From Actinomycetes bacterium (GTDB taxonomy: Bacteria; Actinomycetota; Actinomycetes; Actinomycetales; Dermabacteraceae): a stretch of DNA of 18,626 bases. Shown here piece by piece: positions 1 to 7,346 of the stretch. Numbering within the stretch: the first letter of the stretch is position 1; each line of letters starts with the position of its first letter. Where the stretch lies: contig JAEWEZ010000119.1 in assembly GCA_023389045.1 (NCBI GenBank), forward strand, positions 1-18,626. Direction: 5' to 3'. Made by a program: the position numbers and the translations under genes. The notes beneath the pieces are model-generated. The model saw only the letters and a program-made list of their open reading frames with translations. It was not told the DNA's origin and searched no databases.

Positions 1-23
1 GCCCCGCACCCTCGGTGCGGGGC
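1..23 (+). terminator. Hairpin terminator of the upstream gene
   Basis: Positions 1-10 and 14-23 are perfect reverse complements (GCCCCGCACC / GGTGCGGGGC) around a 3-base loop. No T-tract follows. It sits 75 bases before pyrH and probably ends transcription of the preceding gene, usually tsf in Actinobacteria (inference; the gene is outside the window). Confidence 0.6.
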
Positions 24-31
24 CGCGCCGG

Positions 32-37
32 TATCAT
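32..37 (+). promoter_or_regulatory. Possible -10 element for pyrH
   Basis: TATCAT matches TATAAT at five of six positions and lies just after the hairpin at 1-23. No good -35 is visible at the right distance. The expected start near 44 would leave a leader of about 55 bases. A small hairpin (CCCCAG 55-60 with CTGGGG 69-74) lies in that leader, close to the ribosome binding site at 88-92. Confidence 0.3.
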
Positions 38-98
38 CGGGCCTGACGCTGACGCCCCAGATCTATCGCTGGGGACCCCGAGCGCGGAAGGACCCACC

Positions 99-854
99 AT
101 GACGCAGACCATCACCTCTCCGATCCCGGTGCTGCCGCGCCGCCACAATGGCCGCCGGGTGCTGCTGAAGCTTTCCGGTGAAGCGTTCGGCGGTGGCGCC
201 GTGGGCGTGGATCCCGATGTGGTCTCCCGGATCGCCGGCGAGATCGCCGAGGGCGTTGCCGCGGGCGTGGAGTGCGCCATCGTGGTGGGCGGCGGCAACT
301 TCTTCCGTGGCGCGGAGCTGTCTCAGCGAGGCATGGACCGTCGGCGCGCCGACTACATGGGCATGCTCGGAACGGTGATGAACTGCCTGGCCCTGCAGGA
401 CTTCCTGGAGCAGAAGGGCGTGTCGACCCGAGTGCAGACCGCGATCGCGATGGGGCAGGTGGCCGAGCCGTATCTGCCGCTGCGGGCGGTGCGTCACCTG
501 GAGAAGGGCCGCGTGGTGATCTTCGGTGCGGGCGCCGGCATGCCGTACTTCTCGACCGATACGGTGGCTGTTCAGCGCGCCCTGGAGATCGGCTGCGAAG
601 AGGTGCTGATGGCCAAGAATGGCGTCGATGGTGTCTACAGCGCTGATCCCCGCACGAACCCGGACGCGGAGCGTCTGGAGCATGTCACCTACCGTGACGC
701 CCTGCAGCGCGGCCTGAAGGTTGTGGATGCCACTGCGTTCAGCCTCTGCATGGATAACAGCCAGCCGATGATGGTCTTTGGCCTGGATGAGTCGGGCTCG
801 ATCACCCGCGCGATCCGCGGGGAGCGGATCGGCACCGTGGTGACCGGCGACTGA
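99..854 (+). CDS. pyrH: UMP kinase (uridylate kinase)
   Basis: Cytosolic enzyme that phosphorylates UMP to UDP with ATP in pyrimidine nucleotide synthesis; a member of the amino-acid-kinase fold family. The 251-residue product shows VLLKLSGEAF (21-30), GGGNFFRG (64-71), the RRADYMGMLGTVMN segment (82-95), the GAGAGMPYFSTDT nucleotide-binding stretch (143-155) and DNSQPMMVF (219-227). I chose the ATG at 99 because AAGGA lies at 88-92, six bases upstream. The frame is open back to position 15, but those residues are low-complexity and overlap the leader signals. Length is slightly above the usual ~240 because of a short N-terminal tail. It is followed by frr, the usual bacterial order. Confidence 0.95.
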   Translation: MTQTITSPIPVLPRRHNGRRVLLKLSGEAFGGGAVGVDPDVVSRIAGEIAEGVAAGVECAIVVGGGNFFRGAELSQRGMDRRRADYMGMLGTVMNCLALQDFLEQKGVSTRVQTAIAMGQVAEPYLPLRAVRHLEKGRVVIFGAGAGMPYFSTDTVAVQRALEIGCEEVLMAKNGVDGVYSADPRTNPDAERLEHVTYRDALQRGLKVVDATAFSLCMDNSQPMMVFGLDESGSITRAIRGERIGTVVTGD

Positions 855-874
855 TTTTCCCTTTTCTTTCGTCC

Positions 875-951
875 CGCGGCTTTCCGTCGCTTTCCCGCTT
901 CTTCCTTCCGCTGCTTTCCCGCTGTTTTCCTACGACTACCCGCTGTTTTCC
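875..951 (+). repeat. Degenerate 12-bp repeats in a pyrimidine-rich spacer
   Basis: The pyrH-frr spacer is almost purely C/T on the + strand. CCGCTGTTTTCC occurs at 919-930 and 940-951, CCGCTGCTTTCC at 908-919, and weaker relatives at about 875-895. The transcript would be a C/U-rich, G-poor, unstructured stretch, which resembles a Rho-loading site. The function is inference. Confidence 0.55.
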
Positions 952-1035
952 AGCGCCGTCCCGCGTGCCCCCCTACCTGGGTGGCCGGCAATGCGGGAGA
1001 ATGACCCCACACCCACGAATCGACGAGGAGTTCCC

Positions 1036-1602
1036 GTGAGCGACGACATCGCCAGCATTCTCAAGGACGCCGAGGTCAAGATGGCCAAGTCCGTCGAGGT
1101 CACCAAGGAGGAGTTCTCCTCCATCCGTACCGGCCGCGCGAACGCCGCCATGTTCCAGGGCATCACCGTGGAGTACTACGGCGCGCCGACCCCGCTGAAC
1201 CAGCTGGCCTCCCTGCAGTTCCCCGAGGCTCGCACTGTGATTGTGACCCCGTACGACAAGACTGCGATGGCAGCGGTGGAGACCGCTCTGCGCGAGTCGG
1301 ATCTGGGCGTGAACCCCACGAACAATGGTGACAACCTGCGCATCGTGCTGCCGGCCCTGACCGAGGAGCGCCGCAAGGAGTACATCAAGCTCGCCAAGAA
1401 CAAGGCCGAGGATGGCCGTATCGCGGTGCGCGGTTCCCGTGGCCACGCGAAGAAGGCGATCGAGAAGCTGGTCAAGGACAAGGAGATCGGCGAGGACGAG
1501 GGCACGCGCGCTGAGAAGGACCTCGAGGCCGTGACCAAGAAGTACATCGAGCAGGTCGATCAGGCTCTGGACTCGAAGGAGACCGAGCTCGCCTCGATCT
1601 GA
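1036..1602 (+). CDS. frr: Ribosome recycling factor
   Basis: Releases ribosomes from mRNA after termination, together with EF-G. The 188-residue product (family about 185) has IRTGRA (30-35), the PTPLNQLA segment (51-58), LPALTEERRKEYIKLAK (105-121) and a helical C-terminus ending KETELASI. The start is GTG at 1036 with GAGGAG at 1025-1030, five bases upstream; an in-frame ATG at 991 lacks a ribosome binding site and adds residues not expected for the family. Oddity: the usually strongly conserved segment resembling VRNIRRDA is VRGSRGHA here (131-138). It keeps the key arginines at 132 and 135 but replaces the Asn and the second Arg of the pair. A strong hairpin follows 44 bases after the stop. 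Confidence 0.95.
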   Translation: MSDDIASILKDAEVKMAKSVEVTKEEFSSIRTGRANAAMFQGITVEYYGAPTPLNQLASLQFPEARTVIVTPYDKTAMAAVETALRESDLGVNPTNNGDNLRIVLPALTEERRKEYIKLAKNKAEDGRIAVRGSRGHAKKAIEKLVKDKEIGEDEGTRAEKDLEAVTKKYIEQVDQALDSKETELASI

Positions 1603-1621
1603 GGCCTGTCTCACCGCATCC

Positions 1622-2611
1622 GTGAGCGCCACACCGCATAACACTCGGACCGCCTCGCCCCACCTGGGCGAGGCGGTCCCTGGTGCATCCACGTGGCCGG
1701 GGGCGCGTAGCACCCCGAGTGGCGGGCACCGCGGCCCCGTCCAGGCTGCCCCCGCCACCGCCCCTGCCACGGAAGAGGAGCCGGCACCGCCGGCACGTCA
1801 CCGCGGACCCGGCCGTAACCTGCCGGCGGCGATTACCGTGGGGGTGCTTCTCGGTGGCGCAGTTTTGGCGGTGCTCTTCCTTCTTCCGAAGGCTGTTTTC
1901 GCGGCGGTTGTTGCGATCGTGCTGGTCATCGGGGTGCTCGAGGTAGTTCGTGCCCTGGGCCGCGGGGATGTGAAAGTGCCGGCGCTGCCCGTCTTGGTGG
2001 GTGTGGTCGGCATGGTCATCTCCACCGTCGTCTTTGGGGTGGAGGGCCTGGTGGCGGCCACCGCTGCCGCGGTGTGCGTCGTGATCCTGTGGCGGGTCAG
2101 TGAGTCACTGGGATTGATTGCTCTGCGCGATGTGGCCGGTGGCGTTTTCACGATCGCCTGGGTTCCCTTCCTGGGGTGTTTCACCCTGCTTCTTTTGGCG
2201 CAAGAGCAGGGGCAGCTGCTGGTTTTGCTCGCGGTGCTAGTTCCGGTGGCGAACGACACTGGTGGCTATGTGGCGGGTGTGCTCTTCGGATCCCATCCGA
2301 TGGCTCCCAGCATCAGCCCGAAAAAGAGCTGGGAGGGCTTTGCTGGTTCGCTGCTCGCCGGTATTGCCGCATCGACGGCGCTGCTGGTCTGGGCGCTCGG
2401 CGAGCCCTGGTGGGTGGGCGTGATTCTGGGCGCTGCACTGGTGGTTCTTTCCACCTGTGGTGACCTTGCAGAGTCGCTGCTCAAACGTGATTTGGGCATC
2501 AAGGACATGGGTCATCTGTTGCCTGGGCACGGTGGAATGCTGGACCGTATCGATTCGATCCTTTTGGCTGCCCCCACCACGTTCATCCTGCTGGAGTTCC
2601 TTCTGCCATGA
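1622..2611 (+). CDS. cdsA: Phosphatidate cytidylyltransferase (CDP-diglyceride synthase)
   Basis: Integral membrane enzyme that makes CDP-diacylglycerol from phosphatidate and CTP, the branch point of phospholipid synthesis. Several hydrophobic segments start at about residue 68. NDTGGY (211-216), SPKKSWEG (232-239) and the CDS signature (S285, K288, R289, K294, D295, then PGHGGMLDRID at 301-311) are all present. The 329 residues include a soluble Pro/Ala-rich N-terminus of about 65. The only conventional in-frame start before the first membrane segment is GTG at 1622, 20 bases after frr, with no clear ribosome binding site. A 14-bp hairpin covers codons 9-20 of this reading. Product identity is secure; the exact start is not. 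It overlaps rlmN by 4 bases. Confidence 0.92.
   Translation: MSATPHNTRTASPHLGEAVPGASTWPGARSTPSGGHRGPVQAAPATAPATEEEPAPPARHRGPGRNLPAAITVGVLLGGAVLAVLFLLPKAVFAAVVAIVLVIGVLEVVRALGRGDVKVPALPVLVGVVGMVISTVVFGVEGLVAATAAAVCVVILWRVSESLGLIALRDVAGGVFTIAWVPFLGCFTLLLLAQEQGQLLVLLAVLVPVANDTGGYVAGVLFGSHPMAPSISPKKSWEGFAGSLLAGIAASTALLVWALGEPWWVGVILGAALVVLSTCGDLAESLLKRDLGIKDMGHLLPGHGGMLDRIDSILLAAPTTFILLEFLLP
1647..1679 (+). terminator. 14-bp hairpin after frr, inside the 5' end of cdsA
   Basis: GGACCGCCTCGCCC (1647-1660) and GGGCGAGGCGGTCC (1666-1679) are perfect reverse complements with loop CACCT. There is no T-tract. By position it is the frr terminator or an attenuator, yet it lies inside the apparent cdsA reading frame. 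As mRNA it would be a very stable structure near the cdsA start and could limit its translation or expression. Confidence 0.65.
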
Positions 2612-3894
2612 CCGAGACCGCGCCCCGTCCTCGAACCGGCAACCCTGACCTGTCGCGTGAGGCGATCCCCGGTCAGAAGGTTGCCCTGGCTCCCGGCCAG
2701 CTGCAGCTGCGCCCCACGCGCCGTGGCAAGCCGCCGGCTCATCTAGCGGATCTGAGCATGGAGGAGCGGCGCGACGCCGTGACCGAGATGGGGCTTCCGG
2801 CGTTCCGAACCAAGCAGCTGTCGGTCCACTATTTCGAGCATTTCACGACGGATCCCGAGGACATGACGGATCTGCCGAAGGATCGTCGCGCGGAGCTCGT
2901 GCAGCGTTTCTTCCCGCCGCTGCTGGAACTGGTGTCGATGCAGTCGGCCGATCACGGCGCCACCCAGAAGATGCTGTGGAAGCTCTTTGACGGCTCCCTC
3001 GTGGAGTCGGTGCTGATGCGCTACAGCGACCGCGTGACGCTGTGCATCTCCTCGGAGGCGGGCTGCGGCATGAACTGCCCCTTCTGCGCGACAGGGCAGA
3101 TGGGCCTGACCCGCAACCTCTCCACGGCGGAAATCCTGGAGCAGGTGCGGATCGCCAATGCGAAACTCGCTGCCGGTGAAGTGCCGGGTGGACCGGGTCG
3201 CGTCACGAACATCGTGTTCATGGGGATGGGGGAGCCGCTCGCGAACTATCGGGCGGTGGCCACGGTTTGCAAGCGCCTGAATGCGCCGGCGCCGGAGGGC
3301 TTCGGGATGAGCGCCCGACATATCACCGTGTCGACCGTGGGGCTCGCCCCGGCGGTACGCAAGTTGATTGCCGAGAAAATCCCGGTCACGCTCGCCGTCT
3401 CCCTGCATGCACCGGATGATGAGCTGCGCAATGAGCTGGTGCCGATCAACACCCGCTTTGACGTGGACGAGATCCTGTCGGCTGCGCATGAGTATTTCGA
3501 GGCGACGGGCCGCCGCGTGAGCATCGAGTACGCGCTGATCCGCGACATCAACGATCAGGCCTACCGGGCGCAGCTGCTGGCCGATCGTCTGATCGCTCAG
3601 GGCGGCACCGGCTGGGTGCATATCAACCCGATCCCCTTGAACCCGGTGAAGGGCTCGAAGTGGACGGCCTCGGATCCGCGGGTGGAGAAGCAGTTCGTGG
3701 AGATCCTGCGCAATAACGGGCTCTCGGCCACGATCCGTGACACGCGTGGCTCCGATATCGACGGGGCCTGCGGGCAGCTCGCGGCGGAGGTCATCGAATC
3801 GGATTCGCACCGTGAGGATCGTGAGGCGCGGGTTGCTCGCGTTGAGGCGATTGCAGGCCGCGCGGAGAGTGAGCAGGCGCCGCAGCTTCTGTAG
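2608..3894 (+). CDS. rlmN: Dual-specificity 23S rRNA/tRNA adenine-C2 methyltransferase RlmN
   Basis: Radical-SAM enzyme that methylates C2 of adenosine 2503 in 23S rRNA and adenosine 37 in some tRNAs. The CX3CX2C iron-sulfur motif is at C153, C157 and C160 (AGCGMNCPFC). FMGMGEP is at 204-210, HINPIPLNPV at 338-347 and DTRGSDIDGACGQL at 378-391, where C388 is the expected methyl-carrying catalytic cysteine. C146 in TLCISSEAGC is also conserved. The product has 428 residues, longer than the family's usual ~370-390. The extra length is an N-terminal tail of about 45 residues and a charged C-terminal tail after 395. ATG at 2608 overlaps the cdsA stop (ATGA), so coupled translation is likely. Confidence 0.95.
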   Translation: MTETAPRPRTGNPDLSREAIPGQKVALAPGQLQLRPTRRGKPPAHLADLSMEERRDAVTEMGLPAFRTKQLSVHYFEHFTTDPEDMTDLPKDRRAELVQRFFPPLLELVSMQSADHGATQKMLWKLFDGSLVESVLMRYSDRVTLCISSEAGCGMNCPFCATGQMGLTRNLSTAEILEQVRIANAKLAAGEVPGGPGRVTNIVFMGMGEPLANYRAVATVCKRLNAPAPEGFGMSARHITVSTVGLAPAVRKLIAEKIPVTLAVSLHAPDDELRNELVPINTRFDVDEILSAAHEYFEATGRRVSIEYALIRDINDQAYRAQLLADRLIAQGGTGWVHINPIPLNPVKGSKWTASDPRVEKQFVEILRNNGLSATIRDTRGSDIDGACGQLAAEVIESDSHREDREARVARVEAIAGRAESEQAPQLL

Positions 3895-3966
3895 CCCGCC
3901 CGCTCAGCATCCCCAGGGCCTTCAGCAACTACAGTGGTGCCACGACAGCACGAGAAGGAGCGACAG

Positions 3967-4515
3967 GTGAACACTTCGTTCGATCGCGTCTCGCGATTCA
4001 GCATCGGCTATGACACGCATGAGGTTGATGCTTTCCTCTCCCGCGCTCGCACCGCCTATGAGGAGCGCGATGCGAGCTTCAGCGGCTCCGATATCGTCTC
4101 GGCCAGCTTCAATGTGGAGCGCGGCGGGTATGACATGCGCGTTGTCGATGAAGCCCTGGATCGCCTCTCCGATGCTTTCGCTCTGCAGATGCGTGATGAC
4201 GCGATCGCTGAGCACGGCGAAGAGGCATGGCTGGAACAGCTCACCGAACGCGCCGAGGTGCTGAAGGAACGCCTGGAGCGTCCGGCCGGTCAGCGTTTCG
4301 CTCCGGGTGCCCCCGGCGAGGCCTCCTATGACAAGGCCGATGTGGATGCCCTGTGCGATCAGCTCATCGCCTACTTCACCGAGGGGCATCCGATGAGCGT
4401 GGATGATGTGCGCCGCGCCGCCTTCCGCCGCCGTAAGGGGGAGGACGGTTACCGGGAAGCGGTCGTGGATGTGTACCTCGATCACGTTGCGGACGTGATG
4501 GCTTCCGTCCCGTGA
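3967..4515 (+). CDS. DivIVA-domain protein of unknown role
   Basis: A small acidic soluble protein of 182 residues built from repeated DivIVA-type motifs (F-x-x-x-x-G-YD-x-x-VD). They are clearest at 11-24 (FSIGYDTHEVDAFL) and 48-67 (GYDMRVVDEALDRL), with weaker ones at 121-131 (YDKADVDALCD) and 144-175. A helical segment lies at 66-105. There is no signal peptide or membrane segment. Full-length DivIVA/Wag31 directs polar growth, but this protein is shorter and lacks the long coiled coil, so it should not be called Wag31. The start is GTG at 3967 with AAGGAG at 3955-3960; the in-frame GTG at 3934 has no such site. It overlaps the dxr start by 4 bases, in an order I recall for Micrococcales. 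Confidence 0.85.
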   Translation: MNTSFDRVSRFSIGYDTHEVDAFLSRARTAYEERDASFSGSDIVSASFNVERGGYDMRVVDEALDRLSDAFALQMRDDAIAEHGEEAWLEQLTERAEVLKERLERPAGQRFAPGAPGEASYDKADVDALCDQLIAYFTEGHPMSVDDVRRAAFRRRKGEDGYREAVVDVYLDHVADVMASVP

Positions 4516-5810
4516 GTAGGAGCGCCTCGCGGCGTCTGGTGCTGCTGGGCTCGACGGGCTCGATCGGCACGCAGACTCTGGATGTTCTGTCGCGTTTCCC
4601 TGAGGTGGCACGCCTGCATGGGATCGCCGTGGGCGGTTCCCGCCCGGAGCTGGTGGCGCAGCAGGTGCTTGCCCACCGGCCAGAGCATGTGGTGATCGCA
4701 TCCGATAGCGATGCCGAAGCGGTGCAGAAAGCGGTGGAGACTGCCTGCTCCCGCGAGGGCGTGGCAGTTCCGCGCCTGGCGGCCGGAGCCCCGGCGGTGG
4801 CTGAACTCGCCGGCTCTCTCAGCGCCGACGATGTTGTTCTGAACGCCGTCACCGGCTCGGTCGGTTTGCTCCCGACTCTCGCGGCCCTGCGCTCGGGTGC
4901 GCGCCTGGCACTGGCCAATAAGGAATCCCTCGTCGTCGGCGGCCCGCTCGTCACAGCGGAGGCCGCCCCGGGGCAGCTGCTCCCGGTGGACTCCGAGCAC
5001 ACGGCGATTGCGCAGGCTCTTGAGGGCGTGCGGCACGATCAGATCGACCATCTGGTGGTGACCGCCTCGGGTGGCCCCTTCCGCGGACGCAGCCGCGAGG
5101 ACCTGGCAGCGGTTGACCCGCAGCAGGCGCTCGCCCACCCGACCTGGGCGATGGGCCCGGTCATTACGACCAACTCCGCAACGCTCGTCAATAAGGCTCT
5201 CGAGGTCATCGAGGCGTGCTTCCTTTTTGACCTGCCCGAGGATCGGGTCGAGGTGGTTGTGCATCCCCAGTCGATCGTGCATTCCATGGCGACCCTCGTG
5301 GACGGCTCGACCATCGCGCAGGCCTCCCCGCCGGATATGGGGCATGCGATCGGCTGGGCCCTCGCGCACCCGGAGAAACTGCCCGGGCTCGCTCGCCCCC
5401 TGGACTTCTCCACAGCGCAGTCGTGGACCTTCGAGCCGGTGGATGAGGACACCTTCCCGGCGATTAGCGTGGCGCGCGTGGCGCACCGCGAAGGCGGCGG
5501 TGCCATGGCCGTTTTCAACGCCGCCAATGAGGAAGCCGTGGACGCTTTCCTCGGCGGCACGCTGCCGTTCCTGGGGATCCTCGACGTCATCACCGGTGTG
5601 CTCGAGGATCCCGCTCGTCCCCGGGCTGAGCGCAGCGGCGGCGTGGAGGCCGTGCTCGCGGTGGAGGAATGGGCGCGTCAGGCGGCACGCCAGCGGATCG
5701 CGGCCCTCGGTGCGCCATGCGCCGCAGACACACCGGCCGCCCAAGCGTCGGCCCCCCAGATGACCGCGCGCGATCCGCACGGTGAGGAGCCGACGGGGGA
5801 GCGGGCATGA
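4512..5810 (+). CDS. dxr: 1-deoxy-D-xylulose 5-phosphate reductoisomerase
   Basis: Cytosolic NADPH- and divalent-metal-dependent enzyme that converts DXP to MEP, the committed step of MEP-pathway isoprenoid synthesis. Visible features are the NADPH loop GSTGSIGTQ (13-21), NKES (136-139), the metal ligands D160 and E162 in PVDSEHTAI and E231 in NKALEVIEA (227-235), TASGGPF (184-190), HPTWAMG (209-215) and HPQSIVHSM (251-259). The product has 432 residues against the usual ~390-400. The excess is a C-terminal tail (after about 398) rich in Ala, Pro and charged residues. Start GTG at 4512 overlaps the DivIVA-gene stop, and the end overlaps the protease start (ATGA). A third MEP-related gene, ispG, follows at 9193. 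Confidence 0.95.
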   Translation: MSRSASRRLVLLGSTGSIGTQTLDVLSRFPEVARLHGIAVGGSRPELVAQQVLAHRPEHVVIASDSDAEAVQKAVETACSREGVAVPRLAAGAPAVAELAGSLSADDVVLNAVTGSVGLLPTLAALRSGARLALANKESLVVGGPLVTAEAAPGQLLPVDSEHTAIAQALEGVRHDQIDHLVVTASGGPFRGRSREDLAAVDPQQALAHPTWAMGPVITTNSATLVNKALEVIEACFLFDLPEDRVEVVVHPQSIVHSMATLVDGSTIAQASPPDMGHAIGWALAHPEKLPGLARPLDFSTAQSWTFEPVDEDTFPAISVARVAHREGGGAMAVFNAANEEAVDAFLGGTLPFLGILDVITGVLEDPARPRAERSGGVEAVLAVEEWARQAARQRIAALGAPCAADTPAAQASAPQMTARDPHGEEPTGERA

Positions 5811-7144
5811 GTGCGCTGCTGTTCCTGCTCGGTGTGCTGGTCCTCGCCGTGGGCCTCGGACTCTCGATCGCCCTGCACGAGATTGGGCATCTGGTTCCCG
5901 CGAAACTGTTTGGGGTGCGCGTCACCCAGTACATGATCGGTTTTGGGCCGACGATGTTCTCGCGGGTGCGCGGCGAAACCGAATACGGCATCAAAGCGAT
6001 CCCGCTGGGCGGGTACATCCGGATGATCGGCATGTATCCGCCGCACCGTGGGGACCCGCCCGGCACTGTGCGGGAAGACTCCACCGGGTTTTTTCAGCAG
6101 ATGGCCACGGATGCGAAGGAATGGGAAGCCTCCCAGTACGGCCCGGAGGAAGCACACCGCACCTTCTGCGCGCTGAGTGTGCCGCGCAAACTCGTGGTCA
6201 TGCTCGGCGGTCCGACGATGAATCTGCTGATCGCCCTGGTTCTGATGACCATCCTGATCAGCGGTATCGGCACCCCCGCGGTCACCCCGACCGTTGCCTC
6301 CGTCTCCCAGTGCGTGGTCCCCGCCGATGCCCCGGAAGGCACCTCCTGCGAGGGACGCCCCGCTGCCCCGGCCTATGCCGCGGGGATCCGCCCCGGCGAC
6401 ACCCTGCTCATGATCGACGGGCAGGAGATCAACGCCTGGTCCGATGTGACCTCAACGGTGCGCGCCGCCGGCAACCGCACCGTCCCCGTCGTTCTGGAAC
6501 GGGACGGGCAGCGTCTGACCCTCGATGTCACCCCGATCGTCGATGCGCGCCCCGCGCTCGATGCCCAGGGCAATACGGTGCGCAACCCCGATGGCAGCCT
6601 GCGCACCGAACAGGTCGGATTCCTGGGAGTTTCCGGAACCCCGGACCTTGTTCCGCGGTCTGTCACCGAGGTTCCCGCCGTCGCCTGGTCTGCTTTCTCG
6701 CAGACGGTGAAACTCATCGCCACCCTGCCGCTGCGCCTCTTCGAGGTTGCCCAGGCCGCCTTCAGCTCCGCCGAACGTGACCCGAACGGGCCGATCGGTG
6801 TGGTGGGCGTGAGCCGTCTCGCCGGGGAAATCGCCTCTGCCGAACAGCCCGGCTTCGAACTCAAAGAGAAAACCGCGACCCTGCTTTCCGTGCTGGCCTC
6901 GCTGAATATGGCGCTGTTCGTCTTCAACCTGGTTCCGCTGCCCCCGCTCGACGGCGGGCATGTGGCCGGCGCCCTCATCGAAGGGGCGCGCCGAAGGATT
7001 GCCCGCCTCCGCGGTCGCCCCGACCCAGGGCCCGTGGACATGTCCCGCGCCCTCCCGCTCACCAATGCAGTGGCCGTCGCCATGCTCGTCATGACCGTGC
7101 TGCTCCTGTACGCCGACATCGTCAAACCTGTGAGGTTGTTCTGA
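5807..7144 (+). CDS. rseP: Site-2-type intramembrane metalloprotease (M50, RseP/Rip1-like)
   Basis: Membrane zinc protease that cuts transmembrane substrates, typically anti-sigma factors, in regulated intramembrane proteolysis. In mycobacteria the Rip1 gene also lies between dxr and ispG. The 445-residue product has TM1 with the zinc motif HEIGH (24-28), GFGP (45-48), PLGGY (66-70), a second TM at about 128-152, a PDZ-like domain (about 160-245; GIRPGDTLLMIDG at 193-205), a third TM with the LDG motif NLVPLPPLDGG (374-384) and a last TM at 421-437. Two cysteines (169, 181) in the outer segment could pair. ATG at 5807 has GGGGGAG at 5795-5801 and overlaps the dxr stop by 4 bases. Substrate unknown. 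Confidence 0.93.
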   Translation: MSALLFLLGVLVLAVGLGLSIALHEIGHLVPAKLFGVRVTQYMIGFGPTMFSRVRGETEYGIKAIPLGGYIRMIGMYPPHRGDPPGTVREDSTGFFQQMATDAKEWEASQYGPEEAHRTFCALSVPRKLVVMLGGPTMNLLIALVLMTILISGIGTPAVTPTVASVSQCVVPADAPEGTSCEGRPAAPAYAAGIRPGDTLLMIDGQEINAWSDVTSTVRAAGNRTVPVVLERDGQRLTLDVTPIVDARPALDAQGNTVRNPDGSLRTEQVGFLGVSGTPDLVPRSVTEVPAVAWSAFSQTVKLIATLPLRLFEVAQAAFSSAERDPNGPIGVVGVSRLAGEIASAEQPGFELKEKTATLLSVLASLNMALFVFNLVPLPPLDGGHVAGALIEGARRRIARLRGRPDPGPVDMSRALPLTNAVAVAMLVMTVLLLYADIVKPVRLF

Positions 7145-7208
7145 TGCGGCGCGGGACCTCCGGCCGTCCGATATCCGCTGACGGTCCGCACCCTTAAGAG
7201 GGAGCAGT

Positions 7209-7224
7209 GTGCCGAAAGCGGCAC
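7209..7224 (+). other. Small hairpin between the protease and Pit genes
   Basis: GTGCCG (7209-7214) and CGGCAC (7219-7224) form a perfect 6-bp stem with loop AAAG. It lies 65 bases after the protease stop in a 202-base spacer. The stem is short and has no T-tract, so a terminator role is only possible. Confidence 0.3.
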
Positions 7225-7346
7225 CTGCACCGCCCCTGTAAGCCCCCGTCGCCGCTTCGGCCATGCCGGCGCCGCCCCGCGCGGACCGTGCGCTGACCTG
7301 CCAACCCGTCGGCCCCGACCCGACTCTCACGACTCTCGGACGGACC

